A DNA stretch of 64,000 bases from contig NZ_JAFIQU010000005.1 of assembly GCF_017355985.1 (NCBI RefSeq), forward strand, positions 310,001 to 374,000. Reading direction: 5' to 3'. Both the position numbers and the translations under genes were made by a program. This document shows positions 8,802-20,681 of this stretch, one piece after another. This stretch comes from Arenibaculum pallidiluteum. GTDB taxonomy: Bacteria; Pseudomonadota; Alphaproteobacteria; Azospirillales; Azospirillaceae. How positions within the stretch are numbered: the stretch's first letter is position 1; each line of letters starts with the position of its first letter. The notes under the pieces were generated by a model. That model made no database searches. It saw only the letters and a list, made by a program, of their open reading frames with translations, and was not told the origin of the DNA.

Positions 8802-8829
8802 AAGGCCCGGGCGTTGCCGCCCGGGCCTT
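8802..8829. terminator. Perfect 12-bp stem-loop between convergent genes
   Basis: AAGGCCCGGGCG, loop TTGC, CGCCCGGGCCTT. The arms start and end with AA/TT, giving a short T-run on either strand, and the hairpin lies between convergent genes, so it can terminate both. Confidence 0.8.
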
Positions 8830-8885
8830 GCTGCTGATCCTTTCCCGTGTCGGGCCAGGCAGGCTGCCGGTTGCAGTTTGCCAGT

Positions 8886-9545
8886 TCAGGCCTGCGCCGC
8901 GAGCGGCGATGCCGGGCAGGACACCCCCGTGCCGCCGAGGCCGCAATAGCCCCCGGGGTTCTTCGCGAGATACTGCTGGTGATAGTCCTCGGCGTAGTAG
9001 AAGGGCGGCGCCTCGCGGATCTCCGTGGTGATGCGGCCGTATCCCGCGGACGTCAGCTCGCGCTGGTACGCCTCCAGTGACGCCTCGGCCCGGCGCCGCT
9101 GGTCCTCGGACGCGACGTAGATGGCCGAGCGGTACTGCGTGCCGATGTCGTTGCCCTGTCGCATACCCTGGGTCGGGTTGTGGCTTTCCCAGAAGATGCG
9201 GAGCATGTCGTCGTAGCTCGTCACCGAGGGGTCAAAGACCACCAGCACGACTTCGGTGTGCCCGGTCCTGCCGGAGCAGACCTCCTCGTAGGTGGGGTTC
9301 GGCGTGTGCCCGCCGGCGTAGCCGACGGCCGTCACGTGGACGCCCCTGGCCTGCCAGAACTTGCGCTCCGCACCCCAGAAGCAGCCGAGGCCGAACACCG
9401 CGGTCGCGAAGCCATCGGGCCATGGTCCCTTCAGGGAATGGCCGTTCACATGATGACGCTCGGGGACCGGCATCGCATGCTCGCGGCCCGGAAGCGCCTG
9501 CTCCGGCGCGGGCATGGCGGTCTTGTCGCGAAACATCCCCATCAT
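8886..9545 (-). CDS. msrA: Peptide-methionine (S)-S-oxide reductase MsrA
   Basis: Repairs oxidised methionine, reducing the S epimer of methionine sulfoxide. 219 aa. Seen: the catalytic GCFWGAE motif, then [32 protein letters not shown] and QYRSAIY, all MsrA hallmarks, and a C-terminal [11 protein letters not shown] that supplies resolving cysteines. The N-terminus is about 45 residues longer than the catalytic core, as in the long MsrA type. Start at 9545 behind GAGGGAG; the ATG one codon downstream is equally possible. No signal peptide is seen, so it should be cytoplasmic. Confidence 0.93.
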   Translation of the reverse strand: MMGMFRDKTAMPAPEQALPGREHAMPVPERHHVNGHSLKGPWPDGFATAVFGLGCFWGAERKFWQARGVHVTAVGYAGGHTPNPTYEEVCSGRTGHTEVVLVVFDPSVTSYDDMLRIFWESHNPTQGMRQGNDIGTQYRSAIYVASEDQRRRAEASLEAYQRELTSAGYGRITTEIREAPPFYYAEDYHQQYLAKNPGGYCGLGGTGVSCPASPLAAQA

Positions 9546-9644
9546 CTGCGAAACTCCCTCGATCGTTCCCAGAACATGTGGGAAGCGCCGGCCCGCCGAG
9601 AAGTCACGAACGCGTGACGGCCGCCGAAATGCTATGCTGCCGTC

Positions 9645-10211
9645 ATGAGCGAGCCGCGCGACATGCAGGATGGATACTGGCGCGAGGAGGTGCACGCGCC
9701 CGCCGAGTTGAAGCCCGCGGATGCGGGAACGCCCGCGACGGCAGCGCGGCGAGCCTACAGGCCCTGGCACCCCGATACCGTGATCGTTGCGGGCGCATCG
9801 GGCATCGCGCTGCTGCTCGCCTTCATCGCGGCGCTGAGCGCACCGGCTCCCGACCGTGCGCCGCCCCTGCCGGTCCGCGCGGCGCCGGCTGCGGTCTCCG
9901 CCTTACCGTCGAGCCCGACGGCCACGCCGGTTCCGGCCAGCACGGCGAAGCCGCCGCCGGCCACCGCCGCCGATAGCGTGGCAGTGCCGGGCCCCCTGGA
10001 CCGGGAGGGCATTCGCGAGATCCAGCGGCGCCTTCGCGAGCGCGGCTTCGATGCGGGCACTCCGGACGGCTTCGCCGGGCCGAGGACCCGTGCCGCCATC
10101 GAGGCGTTCGAGCGCGCTTCCGGACTGCCCGTGACCGGCGAGCCCAGCGCGGCGCTGCTGCGCCGGCTGGGCTCCGTTCCTGAGGCGGCTCCCGTCAGGA
10201 ACGGCCGATGA
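9645..10211 (+). CDS. Membrane-anchored peptidoglycan-binding-domain protein
   Basis: 188-aa protein. A single membrane helix ([20 protein letters not shown], about residues 46-65) is followed by a Pro/Ala-rich linker and a C-terminal PG_binding_1 domain ([18 protein letters not shown], then [19 protein letters not shown]). The domain should reach the cell wall from the inner membrane. No catalytic domain is present. Its 3' end overlaps the convergent lipoprotein gene by 17 bases. The exact role is unknown. Confidence 0.75.
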   Translation: MSEPRDMQDGYWREEVHAPAELKPADAGTPATAARRAYRPWHPDTVIVAGASGIALLLAFIAALSAPAPDRAPPLPVRAAPAAVSALPSSPTATPVPASTAKPPPATAADSVAVPGPLDREGIREIQRRLRERGFDAGTPDGFAGPRTRAAIEAFERASGLPVTGEPSAALLRRLGSVPEAAPVRNGR

Positions 10212-10713
10212 TCCGGAAGGTCAGGTCCCCGTTGTAGTACATGGCGGCCCGCCCGGGCTGCACCTCCGGCCGCCCGGAGCGCGCGAAAGTCACCGTGTCG
10301 CCGTCGGCGTCGAAGGTCCTGCCGTTCACCCTGACATACGGGACGAATAGGTTGCGGTCACCCCGGCGCTTGGTGTCGTTGGTGTAGCGCACCGTGATGC
10401 GCTCGATGGCGTCCTCGTCCAGGTCGACGGCGAAGACGTGGTGCACGAGGGCGCGGGTGTCGGCGGTCGCCGTTCCGACCGTGCGCCCATTCACGACCAG
10501 GTCGAATTTCGGCCAAGCCTCGTCGGCCGGGGTTCCCATGGCGGCGACGACGATCTCGGCGCGCCGCGGCGCCTCGGCCTCGACCGGACCCGCGGAGGCG
10601 AGCTGGACCGGCGGCGCCTCGTGCCGCACGACGGGGATCTCGCCCGGGCCGGCGGCACAACCTCCGGTCAGGGCGACGAGCAGATAGGCGGCATTCCGTA
10701 TGGCCTTGGGCAT
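10195..10713 (-). CDS. Lipoprotein with CBM60-like (xylan-binding-type) domain
   Basis: 172-aa exported protein. The N-terminus is a lipobox signal (LLVALTGGCAAG), so it is probably membrane-attached. The body matches the small calcium-dependent carbohydrate-binding fold: FDLVVNGRTVGTATA, then VHHVFAVDLDED, ITVRYTND and NLFVPYVRVNG. In that family the domain binds sugars; here the ligand is unknown. Start behind AGGAG. Assignment to the fold is from motif memory and should be confirmed by a profile search. Confidence 0.65.
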   Translation of the reverse strand: MPKAIRNAAYLLVALTGGCAAGPGEIPVVRHEAPPVQLASAGPVEAEAPRRAEIVVAAMGTPADEAWPKFDLVVNGRTVGTATADTRALVHHVFAVDLDEDAIERITVRYTNDTKRRGDRNLFVPYVRVNGRTFDADGDTVTFARSGRPEVQPGRAAMYYNGDLTFRIIGRS

Positions 10714-10957
10714 GGTCTCCTCGCTCCTTCGACGCGGCCTGGCGAAGGAAAGGGTAGCCTGGGCTTGCCCCGGTGGTGGAAACGGCGGAAGTCGATCCTC
10801 CGGAAGGTCGCTGTGACAGAAAAGAGGCACCACGCGGCGGTTGAATCCGTCCCGGCCGGCTGAGCGGCATCGGTGCGAGGGATTAGCGCTTTTCCCGAGC
10901 CCGTGCCCTTCGGGCGCCATGCCCTGTTGGACGGAGGGCAAAAGAACTCGGGGTGGC

Positions 10958-11872
10958 ATGATGCTGTGGCGTGACCGGAGGCAGAGCGAGAACGTGCAGG
11001 ACCTGCGGGGCGCCGCCCCAAGGGGCGGCGGCTTCGGCCGCGGCGGCCTGGTCGGCGGCGGGCTCGGCGGCGTCGCCGTCCTTCTGATCGCGCTGTTCTT
11101 CGGCGTCGATCCGTCGATCCTGCTCGACGAGACGGGCTACGGGGATCCACGGCAGGGGAGCGGCTACGACACCGGGGCGCCATACGGCTACACGGCGCCC
11201 CAGCACGGCCGCAGCGCTTCCGACGATGAGCTGAAGACGTTCGTCGCCACCGTGCTGGCCGATACCGAGGACACCTGGAATCGGGTCTTCCGGGACCAGC
11301 TCGGCCGAGAGTACCGAGAGCCGACGCTCGTCCTGTTCACGGGCGCGGTCAATTCTGGCTGCGGCGCCGCGCAGGCCGCCATGGGGCCATTCTACTGCCC
11401 GCTCGACGAGCGCATCTACATCGACCTTGGCTTCTACCGGGACCTGCGGGACCGGTTCGGGGCCCCCGGCGACTTCGCCCAGGCCTATGTCCTGGCCCAC
11501 GAGGTCGGGCACCATGTCCAGAACCTGCTGGGCATCTCGGACGAGATCCAGGCCGCGCGGCGTCGCGCCTCGCCCGGGGAGGGGAATGCGCTTTCGGTGA
11601 GGCTGGAGCTCCAGGCCGACTGCCTCGCCGGGTTCTGGGGCGATGCGGCACGGCGCGCCGGCACGCTGGAGCCCGGCGATGTCGAGGAGGCGATCACCGC
11701 GGCCTCGGCGGTCGGCGACGATCGCATCCAGCGGCAGGCGCGCGGGACGGTCGACCCCGAGAGCTTCACCCATGGCAGCGCACGCCAGCGCGCCGAATGG
11801 TTCCTGAGGGGCTATCGCACCGGCGACCTCCGCGCCTGCGACACCTTCGGCGAGGCGACGGCCGAGCGCTAG
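10958..11872 (+). CDS. Neutral zinc metallopeptidase (YpfJ / KPN_02809 family)
   Basis: 304-aa membrane-anchored protein. The N-terminus is cytoplasmic and Gly/Arg-rich, followed by one helix (GVAVLLIALFFGVD). The zinc site HEVGH is at about residues 181-185, followed by HVQNLLG, and a downstream LELQADCLAGFWG supplies the third-ligand region characteristic of the family. Family members are uncharacterised putative peptidases facing the periplasm. I choose the first of two adjacent ATGs; the ribosome binding site (GGGGTGG) is weak. Confidence 0.85.
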   Translation: MMLWRDRRQSENVQDLRGAAPRGGGFGRGGLVGGGLGGVAVLLIALFFGVDPSILLDETGYGDPRQGSGYDTGAPYGYTAPQHGRSASDDELKTFVATVLADTEDTWNRVFRDQLGREYREPTLVLFTGAVNSGCGAAQAAMGPFYCPLDERIYIDLGFYRDLRDRFGAPGDFAQAYVLAHEVGHHVQNLLGISDEIQAARRRASPGEGNALSVRLELQADCLAGFWGDAARRAGTLEPGDVEEAITAASAVGDDRIQRQARGTVDPESFTHGSARQRAEWFLRGYRTGDLRACDTFGEATAER

Positions 11873-11975
11873 AGCCAGGATCCGGAATCGTGGCGCGGCG
11901 CCGGCTGCGGCAGGCTAGAATGCCCGGCTCCTGGGTGCCGCGCATCCGGGTGGCCCATTCCGGCGGGGAACCGCG

Positions 11976-12398
11976 ATGCAGCAGCAGGTTTCGGTCATCA
12001 CCCTGGGCGTGGGCGACCTGGCAAGCTCGCGGCGCTTCTACTGCGAGGGCTTCGGCTGGAGCCCGGTTTTCGAGAATGCGGAGATCGTGTTCTACCAGAT
12101 GAACGGCTTCGTCCTGGGCACCTGGCTCGAGTCGGCGCTGGCGGCGGACAGCGGCCGTGCGGCGATCCATCGACCTGGAGCCCATGCGCTTGCGCACAAC
12201 GTTCCTGCGCGCGCCGACGTGCAGCCGGCTATGGACCGGCTGCTCCGGGCAGGCGGCCGCCTGCTGAAGGCGCCCGCGGAGCCGGCCCATGGAGGCTTCG
12301 CGGGCTATGTCGCGGATCCCGACGACCACGCATGGGAGATCGCCTGGAATCCGAGATGGTCCATCGCGCCGGACGGGCGAGTGACATTCGGCACCTGA
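11976..12398 (+). CDS. VOC (glyoxalase/dioxygenase-fold) family protein
   Basis: 140-aa single-chain VOC protein with two beta-alpha-beta-beta-beta modules. Seen: VITLGVGDLASSRRFYCEGFGW at the N-terminus (start of module 1) and FAGYVADPDDHAWEIAWNP near the C-terminus, where the Glu is a common metal ligand. Substrate unknown; members include fosfomycin-resistance-like and glyoxalase-like enzymes. It is a lone gene between the metallopeptidase and guaC. Confidence 0.8.
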   Translation: MQQQVSVITLGVGDLASSRRFYCEGFGWSPVFENAEIVFYQMNGFVLGTWLESALAADSGRAAIHRPGAHALAHNVPARADVQPAMDRLLRAGGRLLKAPAEPAHGGFAGYVADPDDHAWEIAWNPRWSIAPDGRVTFGT

Positions 12399-12435
12399 GG
12401 GGCCGGCACATGAGATGCCGGCCATGCAGTCGTGC

Positions 12436-13479
12436 TCAGTTTCCGAAGACCGTGTTCAGCTGGCTCGAGACGCGGACGAAGGTCGTGCGCTTTGGCACCT
12501 CCTTCAGCTTCGTGGCGCCGATATAGGTCATCATGCTGCGCACGCCGCCCATGATCTCCTGCATGGTGTCCGCGACGGGGCCGCGATAGGGAACCTCGAC
12601 AGTCTTTCCTTCCGAGGCACGGTATCGGGCGACGCCGCCCGCGTACTTGCGCATCGCCGTATCCGAGGACATGCCGTAGAAGGTCATGGCGACCGGAACG
12701 CGCTCGCCTTCCCGCTCCTCGTAGCGGATGTCGCCCTCGCACTCGTCATGGCCGGCCAGCATGCCGCCGAGCATGACCCAGTCGGCGCCCGCGCCATAGG
12801 CCTTGCTGACGTCGCCCGGGACCGTGCAGCCGCCATCCGCGCAGACCCATCCCTTCAGCCCGTGGGCCGCGTCGGCGCATTCGATGATCGCCGAAAGCTG
12901 CGGATAGCCGACACCCGTCATCTTGCGCGTGGTGCAGACCGAGCCCGGGCCGATTCCGACCTTCACGATGTCGGCGCCGGCAAGCACGAGGGCCTCGGTC
13001 ATGTCGCCCGTGACCACGTTGCCCGCCATGATCACGGCCTCGGGGTTCCCCTCGCGGACGCGCTGGACGAAATCGACGAAGAGCTCGGTGTAGCCGTTGG
13101 CGACGTCCAGGCAGATCCTGGTGACCGGCACCTGGCGGCGCACCGCCTCGTACTTCTCGTAGTCGGCCTCGGTAGTGCCCATGGAATAGAAGGCATTGGC
13201 CGAGGCCTCCTCGGCGAAGAAGGCGGCCAGGTCCTCGGCGCGGTAGTGCTTGTGAAGCGCCGTCATGGCCCCGAAGCCGGCAAGCGCGCGGGCCATCCCC
13301 ATGGTGCCGATGACGTCCATGTTGGCGGCGATCAGCGGGAAGCCCGACCATTCGGAGCCCGAATGCAGGAAACGGAAGCCGCGGGTCACGTCCACCGCGC
13401 TGCGCGAGCGCAGCGTGCTGCGCTTGGGACGGATCAGCACGTCCTTGAAATCGAGCTTCAGGTCGCTTTCGATGATCAT
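12436..13479 (-). CDS. guaC: GMP reductase
   Basis: Converts GMP to IMP with NADPH in purine salvage. At 347 aa it is the same length as the classical enzyme. Seen: [12 protein letters not shown] near the N-terminus, the phosphate and catalytic loop [17 protein letters not shown] with the catalytic Cys, then [27 protein letters not shown] and FYGMSS. The CTTR.TGVG pattern and the absence of CBS domains separate it from IMP dehydrogenase. The start at MIIESDL matches the usual N-terminus. A tandem-repeat tract lies about 135-290 bases upstream. Confidence 0.93.
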   Translation of the reverse strand: MIIESDLKLDFKDVLIRPKRSTLRSRSAVDVTRGFRFLHSGSEWSGFPLIAANMDVIGTMGMARALAGFGAMTALHKHYRAEDLAAFFAEEASANAFYSMGTTEADYEKYEAVRRQVPVTRICLDVANGYTELFVDFVQRVREGNPEAVIMAGNVVTGDMTEALVLAGADIVKVGIGPGSVCTTRKMTGVGYPQLSAIIECADAAHGLKGWVCADGGCTVPGDVSKAYGAGADWVMLGGMLAGHDECEGDIRYEEREGERVPVAMTFYGMSSDTAMRKYAGGVARYRASEGKTVEVPYRGPVADTMQEIMGGVRSMMTYIGATKLKEVPKRTTFVRVSSQLNTVFGN

Positions 13480-13612
13480 GGAAGAGGTCCTTGGGAACGC
13501 GTCGGAGGCCCGGCCTGACAAAGGCCGGACCGAGCCCCCTCAATTTGGCAGGCCCGGGCTGGACCGCAAGGCGCGCCGCGCAGCCGCAGCCGGGCAGCCC
13601 TGTCCCAAGTAT

Positions 13613-13767
13613 TCCGCCGCCCGGCGGGTGGCCTGGAATCAGGTTCTCCGCCGCCCGGCGGGTGGCCTGGAATCAGGTTCTCCGCCGCCCGGCGGGTGGC
13701 CTGGAATCAGGTTCTCCGCCGCCCGGCGGGCGGCCTGGGATCAGGTTCTCCGCCGCCCGGCGGGCGG
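13613..13767. repeat. 34-bp tandem repeat, 4.5 copies
   Basis: Head-to-tail units begin at 13613, 13647, 13681 and 13715, with a partial copy at 13749. The first three are identical; the fourth differs at two positions (T to C and A to G). Each unit contains two small inverted repeats, CCGCC-C-GGCGG and CCTG-GAAT-CAGG, so a transcript would form a row of mini-hairpins. The last unit overlaps the 3' end of the EAL gene (stop at 13741). There are no spacers, so this is a minisatellite-like array and not CRISPR. Confidence 0.9.
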
Positions 13768-15435
13768 CGGAGGCGGCGGTGCCTGGATCGCGGTCCACTG
13801 GGGATCCACGATCTCCGCGATCTGGAAGCGGTCCCGGTGGAGCCGGACATCGGCGGTCGGCCGGCCGAACAGGTAGCCCTGGCCGAAGCGGCAGCCGATC
13901 GCGCGCATGGCGTTGGCCTGCTCGCGCGTCTCTATCTGCTCGGCGATCAGCTCGGCCCCGAGATCGAGGGCCAGCCGCGCGGCCGCCTGGAGCGCCGCCC
14001 GATCGCGGCGGTCATGCGCTGCGTTGCGGACCAGCGCGCCGTCGAGCTTGACGTAGTCGCACTGCAGCGCACGCAGCGTCTGGAATGACGTCGTGCCCGA
14101 GCCGACGTCGTCCAGGCAGATCTTGAAGCCGCGGTCCCTGAGGGCCGAGACCACCTTCGTCATCTGGTCGAAATCCGCGATGCTGGCGGTTTCGGTGATC
14201 TCGACCAGCAGTTGCCGCGCGGAGGCGGGGGCCGCGTCCACGACGCGGAAGAACTGCTCCAGGAAGAGGCCGCTGCCCAGCGACTTTGCCGAGAGGTTGA
14301 TCGCCACCGGCGGGCGCCATCCGGCCTTGGCATGCTCCTCCAGCGTCTCCAGGACTTTGCCCGTCATCACCAGGTCGAAGTCGTTGGCGAGCCCGCTCTC
14401 CTCGGTGAAGCGCATCCAATCGCCGATGGACGAGACGCCCGAGATCCGTGCCAGCGCCTCCAGGTGGTGGGCCTCACCATTGTCCATCTGAATGATGGGC
14501 TGGTAGACGACCTCGACCTTGCGCTCGTCCAGGACCTGCCGCGCCTGGACGACGAGCTTCGAGGCCTCCGACAGCAATGCGGATGCGCCGTCCTGCAGCG
14601 AGCGGATCGAGAAGTCCCGCGGCCCCGAATCCACGAAGCGCCGGATGGAATAGGCCAGCGCCCGCGCCGCATCCGCCTCGGAAAGGCCCGGGGTCGCGAA
14701 GGACAGGCTGATGCTCTGCGGGCGCCCCTCGACGGATTCCTCGGCCAGGATCTCCGCGATCCGGGTCTTCACGTCGGGCTCGCTGACCCCCGGCGCGCGG
14801 ATCAGGCCGAACTTCCCCGTGCCGAGGTCGCCTACCGCGTCCCCGCCCGCGGAGATCGAGCGGAGATAGGAACCGATCCGCCGGGCGACGGGACCGACCG
14901 CCTCGGGGCCGTGGCGGGTGGCGAGCCGGGACAGTCCCTCGACCACCAGCAGTGTCAGCCCCTCGTCCAGCCCCGTGCGGCCAGAGACGTCGAGATGCGC
15001 CTGGGCGACTGCGGCAAAGGATTCGCGCGTGTGAAGCCCGTTGGCGCCCAAGGGGCGCTGCTGCACGGCCGAGGGGGCGAGGATGAGGCCGAGATGGATC
15101 CTGTCGGGTATGCCGTCGATGGTCTGGCCACCCAGCAGGAACTCCGTCGTGGACGCGTTCAGCGTGCGCAGGGAGACGCGGACCAGATCCGTGGTGACCC
15201 GCTTCACGAAGCGCCGCAGCAGGTTCTCGACGTATTCGCGCTCGGCCGCGGTGCAGAGGTCCAGAACGTTTCCTCCGACCAGGGCGTCCGTGTGCGGGGC
15301 AAGGCCGCAGGCGGCGCCGGCCGCGTAGGTGATGGTGCCGTCGGGCCGGATCTCCAGGAGAAGGTGCGCGGTGCTGAAGGCGAAGGCGACGAAGCGGTCG
15401 CGGTCGCGGCGGAGACGCTCGTCGGCAGTGTGCAT
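13741..15435 (-). CDS. EAL-domain protein with PAS-like and degenerate GGDEF regions
   Basis: 564-aa predicted c-di-GMP phosphodiesterase or binding protein. Residues about 15-110 resemble a PAS sensor (LLLEIRPDGTITYAAGAACG). The middle has a GGDEF-like end without the GGDEF motif (DLGTGKFGLIR). Residues about 300-545 form the EAL domain: YQPIIQMDNG, LEALAR, INLSAKSL, EITETAS, CLDDVGSG, VKLDGALV, AEQIET and GQGYLFGRPT. The known metal and catalytic residues (EAL Glu, Asn, EIT Glu, DD, Lys, Gln) all look present, so activity is plausible. The C-terminal proline run ends inside the 34-bp repeat. The start at 15435 lacks a clear ribosome binding site. Confidence 0.85.
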   Translation of the reverse strand: MHTADERLRRDRDRFVAFAFSTAHLLLEIRPDGTITYAAGAACGLAPHTDALVGGNVLDLCTAAEREYVENLLRRFVKRVTTDLVRVSLRTLNASTTEFLLGGQTIDGIPDRIHLGLILAPSAVQQRPLGANGLHTRESFAAVAQAHLDVSGRTGLDEGLTLLVVEGLSRLATRHGPEAVGPVARRIGSYLRSISAGGDAVGDLGTGKFGLIRAPGVSEPDVKTRIAEILAEESVEGRPQSISLSFATPGLSEADAARALAYSIRRFVDSGPRDFSIRSLQDGASALLSEASKLVVQARQVLDERKVEVVYQPIIQMDNGEAHHLEALARISGVSSIGDWMRFTEESGLANDFDLVMTGKVLETLEEHAKAGWRPPVAINLSAKSLGSGLFLEQFFRVVDAAPASARQLLVEITETASIADFDQMTKVVSALRDRGFKICLDDVGSGTTSFQTLRALQCDYVKLDGALVRNAAHDRRDRAALQAAARLALDLGAELIAEQIETREQANAMRAIGCRFGQGYLFGRPTADVRLHRDRFQIAEIVDPQWTAIQAPPPPPPAGRRRT

Positions 15436-15506
15436 GACCAGATCCAGATGGCTCCTCGCGTCGGAAGTATGAGGCCGTCCGATCGATTTCGCCAGTCTTC
15501 GGAACG

Positions 15507-16964
15507 TCAGTCGGAGGTCACACCGGCGGCCGGCGCGCGCGAGAAAAGGTAGGGGACGAAGCTGCGCAGGTCCTGGTCGACCGTCAGCTTGCTGCCGAAG
15601 GGCGGGAAGGCCCGCTGCTGGCAGTCCGTGCGCTCGCAGACTCGGCAGCTCACGCCGATAGGAACCGCCGCGGTGGGATCGTCGAGGTCCAGCCCCGTCG
15701 CGTAGACGAGCTCGGGCGCGTAGGCCGCCTCGCAGCCGAGGCCGATCGCGAAGTGCCGGGTCGGCCGCAGATAGGCGCCGCCGGGCTTGGTCACCGTGCG
15801 GGCGATGCAGATGTAGTCGACGCCGTCGGGCATGCGCGCCCTCTGGACCAGGATCTTGCCGGGCTGGGCGAAGGCCTCGTGCACGTTCCAGAGCGGGCAT
15901 GCCCCTCCGAAGCGCGCGAACTGGAAGCGGGTCGCGCTGTGGCGCTTCGTGATGTTGCCCGCGGGGTCGACGCGGACGAAGTAGAAGGGAACGCCCCGTG
16001 CGCCCGGGCGCTGAAGCGTGCTGAGGCGGTGGCAGACCTGCTCGAAACTGACCCCGAAGCGGTTCTGCAGACGCTCCACGTCGTGGCGCAGCGCCCGGGC
16101 CTCCGCCGCGAAGGCGCGGTAAGGCATCACGAGGGCGCCCGCGAAGTAGTTGGCGAGGCCGACGCGGCAGATGGATCGCGCATCCTCGGAGGTGAACTTG
16201 GCCTCGGCGACGAGGCGGTCGATGGTGTCGCGCTGGTCCAGCAGCGCGATCTGGTGCGCGAGCTGGAAGGTCCGGGCGGGCCCGTCGAGCAGCGCCGAGA
16301 TCCGCAGCGTCCCGCTCGGCGCATCGAAGCTGCGCATGGCGGTGCCGGCCTCCTCGTCGGGGACGAGGCGCACGCGCACGTCGTGCCGTTCCTTCAGGTG
16401 GCGCACGAGGTCGGCCTGCATGTCGCCGATCCGGAGATCCGCGCGCGCGGCCAGCAGCTCCGCCGCTTCGTCGAGCGGCCCCACGTAGTTGTTGCAGTAA
16501 TGGAAATAGTCACGGACCTCCTCGTAGGGGAACTGCGTTCCCGCCGGGGACGGACCACCCTCGCGGGAGTTCAGCGTGTCCGCCAGCGACTGCAGCCGCT
16601 CCTGGAGCTTCTGGTAGGCCTGGTGCAGCACCAGCACCCGGCGGGCGAGCTCGGGCGAGGCCGATACCGCATTCTTCAGTTCGGCCGTGCCGGGCGGCGG
16701 CCCCGCGAAGAAGGGGTCGGCCAGCGCCTCGCGCAGGTCGGAGACCAGGCGCGCCTCGGCGTCCTCGACGAAGGAGGTCAGGTCGACCTCATAGAGCGCG
16801 GAGATCCGCAGCAGCACGGCCAGCGTCAGCGGCCGCTGATTGTTCTCGATCTGGTTGAGATAGGAGGGCGAGACCTCCAGCAGCTTCGCCAGGGCGGCCT
16901 GGGTCAGGCCCTTCTGCTCGCGCAGGCGGCGCAGCTTGTAGCCCAGGAACAGCTTCTTCTGCAT
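15507..16964 (-). CDS. pccR: Short-chain acyl-CoA-sensing transcriptional regulator (ScfR/PccR type)
   Basis: 485-aa XRE-family regulator divergent from pccB. Seen: an N-terminal helix-turn-helix ([22 protein letters not shown], residues about 19-40), a middle IrrE-like region with HQIALLDQ, and a C-terminal ScfR domain containing [18 protein letters not shown] near the end. In Rhodobacter sphaeroides the family member PccR activates propionyl-CoA assimilation genes. The position here beside pccB supports the same role. Start at MQKKLFLG, 16 bases from the putative operator, which suggests autoregulation. Confidence 0.9.
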   Translation of the reverse strand: MQKKLFLGYKLRRLREQKGLTQAALAKLLEVSPSYLNQIENNQRPLTLAVLLRISALYEVDLTSFVEDAEARLVSDLREALADPFFAGPPPGTAELKNAVSASPELARRVLVLHQAYQKLQERLQSLADTLNSREGGPSPAGTQFPYEEVRDYFHYCNNYVGPLDEAAELLAARADLRIGDMQADLVRHLKERHDVRVRLVPDEEAGTAMRSFDAPSGTLRISALLDGPARTFQLAHQIALLDQRDTIDRLVAEAKFTSEDARSICRVGLANYFAGALVMPYRAFAAEARALRHDVERLQNRFGVSFEQVCHRLSTLQRPGARGVPFYFVRVDPAGNITKRHSATRFQFARFGGACPLWNVHEAFAQPGKILVQRARMPDGVDYICIARTVTKPGGAYLRPTRHFAIGLGCEAAYAPELVYATGLDLDDPTAAVPIGVSCRVCERTDCQQRAFPPFGSKLTVDQDLRSFVPYLFSRAPAAGVTSD

Positions 16965-16979
16965 GGGAAGTTCCGCGTC

Positions 16980-17033
16980 TTCGCAAAATTCGCAAATTGT
17001 TATCACGTGTCGCAGCGATCTTCGCAACTTTGC
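16980..17033. promoter_or_regulatory. Putative PccR operator (TTCGCAAA repeats)
   Basis: Two direct TTCGCAAA half-sites at 16980-16987 and 16989-16996, and a third element TTCGCAAC followed by TTTGC at 17021-17033, lie between pccR and pccB. They resemble the TTTGCAAA half-sites reported for ScfR/PccR regulators. The arrangement would allow control of both divergent genes. Confidence 0.65.
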
Positions 17034-17130
17034 TCTTTTCGGCCCGCGGGCCGATTGCCAGCCCGTCCGCGGTGTCAATACAGTGCAGCCGGCCGGGACA
17101 AGCCCCGGCCAGGCAAGCGGAAGGCGAGGC

Positions 17131-18663
17131 ATGCAGGAGATCCTTGCGAAGCTCGAGGAGAAGCGCGCGGCGGCCAAGCTCGGCGGCGGCGAGCGACGGA
17201 TCGCGGCGCAGCACGCCAAGGGCAAGCTGACGGCGCGCGAGCGGCTCGACGTGCTGCTCGACGAAGGGTCCTTCGAGGAATGGGACATGTTCGTCGAGCA
17301 TCGCAGCGCGGATTTCGGAATGGCCGAGCAGAAGGTGCCCGGAGATGGCGTGGTGACCGGCCACGGCACCATCAATGGGCGGCCCGTCTTCGTCTTCTCC
17401 CAGGACTTCACCGTCTTCGGCGGCTCGCTGTCCGAGGCGCATGCCGAGAAGATCTGCAAGGTCATGGACCAGGCCATGAAGGTCGGCGCGCCGGTGATCG
17501 GCCTGAACGACAGCGGCGGAGCGCGCATCCAGGAGGGCGTCGCCTCGCTCGGCGGCTATGCCGAGGTCTTCCAGCGCAACGTGATGGCCTCGGGCGTCGT
17601 GCCGCAGATCTCGATGATCATGGGCCCCTGCGCCGGCGGCGCCGTCTACTCGCCGGCCATGACGGACTTCATCTTCATGGTGAAGGACAGCTCATACATG
17701 TTCGTCACCGGGCCCGACGTGGTGAAGACCGTGACGCACGAGGTCGTGACCGCCGAGGAACTCGGCGGGGCCGCGACGCACACCGCGAGGTCGGGCGTGG
17801 CCGACCTCGCCTTCGAGAACGACCTGGAGGCGCTGCTCGAGCTCCGGCGCCTCTTCGATTTCCTTCCACTGTCGAACCGTGAGAAGCCGCCGAGCCGTCT
17901 GTGCACGGACCCGCTCGACCGCCAGGACTTCTCGCTGGACACGCTGGTGCCCGCGAACCCGAACAAGCCCTACGACATGAAGGAGCTGATCCTGAAGGTC
18001 GCCGACGAGGGCGAGTTCTTCGAGCTCCAGCCGGACTATGCCCGCAACATCATCACGGGCTTCGGGCGCATGGGCGGCTCGACGGTCGGCTTTGTCGCGA
18101 ACCAGCCCATGGTGCTGGCCGGCTGCCTGGACATCCAGAGCGCCATCAAGGCGGCCCGGTTCGTGCGCTTCTGCGACGCGTTCAACATACCCATCGTGAC
18201 CTTCGTGGACGTTCCCGGCTTCCTTCCGGGCACCGCGCAGGAGTTCAACGGCATCATCAAGCACGGTGCGAAGCTGCTCTTCGCCTATGCCGAGGCCACC
18301 GTTCCGAAGATCACGGTGATTACGCGCAAGGCCTATGGCGGGGCGTACGACGTGATGGCCTCCAAGCACCTGCGCGGCGACGTGAACTACGCCTGGCCCA
18401 CCGCCGAGATCGCGGTGATGGGACCGAAGGGGGCGGTGGAGATCATCTTCCGCGCCGACATGGGGGACGAGGCCAAGATCGCCGCGCGCACCGAGGAGTA
18501 TCGAGAGAAATTCGCGAACCCCTTCGTGGCGGCATCCCGCGGCTATCTCGACGACGTGATCATGCCGCACGGCACGCGCCGGCGCATCTGCCGCGCGCTT
18601 GCGATGCTGCGGAACAAGCAGCTCCAGAACCCCTGGAAGAAGCACGACAACATTCCGCTCTGA
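17131..18663 (+). CDS. pccB: Propionyl-CoA carboxylase beta subunit
   Basis: Carboxyltransferase subunit, 510 aa, moving the carboxyl group from biotin to propionyl-CoA to give methylmalonyl-CoA. Seen: the N-terminal crotonase-fold carboxyltransferase with [22 protein letters not shown] (first half), [14 protein letters not shown] and [17 protein letters not shown], then the C-terminal half with [14 protein letters not shown] and [15 protein letters not shown]. First gene of the propionate operon, behind GGAAGGCGAGG; pccA starts 10 bases after its stop. Expected to form a dodecamer with pccA. Confidence 0.96.
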   Translation: MQEILAKLEEKRAAAKLGGGERRIAAQHAKGKLTARERLDVLLDEGSFEEWDMFVEHRSADFGMAEQKVPGDGVVTGHGTINGRPVFVFSQDFTVFGGSLSEAHAEKICKVMDQAMKVGAPVIGLNDSGGARIQEGVASLGGYAEVFQRNVMASGVVPQISMIMGPCAGGAVYSPAMTDFIFMVKDSSYMFVTGPDVVKTVTHEVVTAEELGGAATHTARSGVADLAFENDLEALLELRRLFDFLPLSNREKPPSRLCTDPLDRQDFSLDTLVPANPNKPYDMKELILKVADEGEFFELQPDYARNIITGFGRMGGSTVGFVANQPMVLAGCLDIQSAIKAARFVRFCDAFNIPIVTFVDVPGFLPGTAQEFNGIIKHGAKLLFAYAEATVPKITVITRKAYGGAYDVMASKHLRGDVNYAWPTAEIAVMGPKGAVEIIFRADMGDEAKIAARTEEYREKFANPFVAASRGYLDDVIMPHGTRRRICRALAMLRNKQLQNPWKKHDNIPL

Positions 18664-18673
18664 GGCGTCCGCG

Positions 18674-20668
<1,995 letters not shown>

Positions 20669-20681
20669 AGGAAGATCCCCT

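Noticed and set aside
13613-13767. CRISPR array
   Set aside because: The 34-bp units are contiguous with no unique spacers and no cas genes are near.
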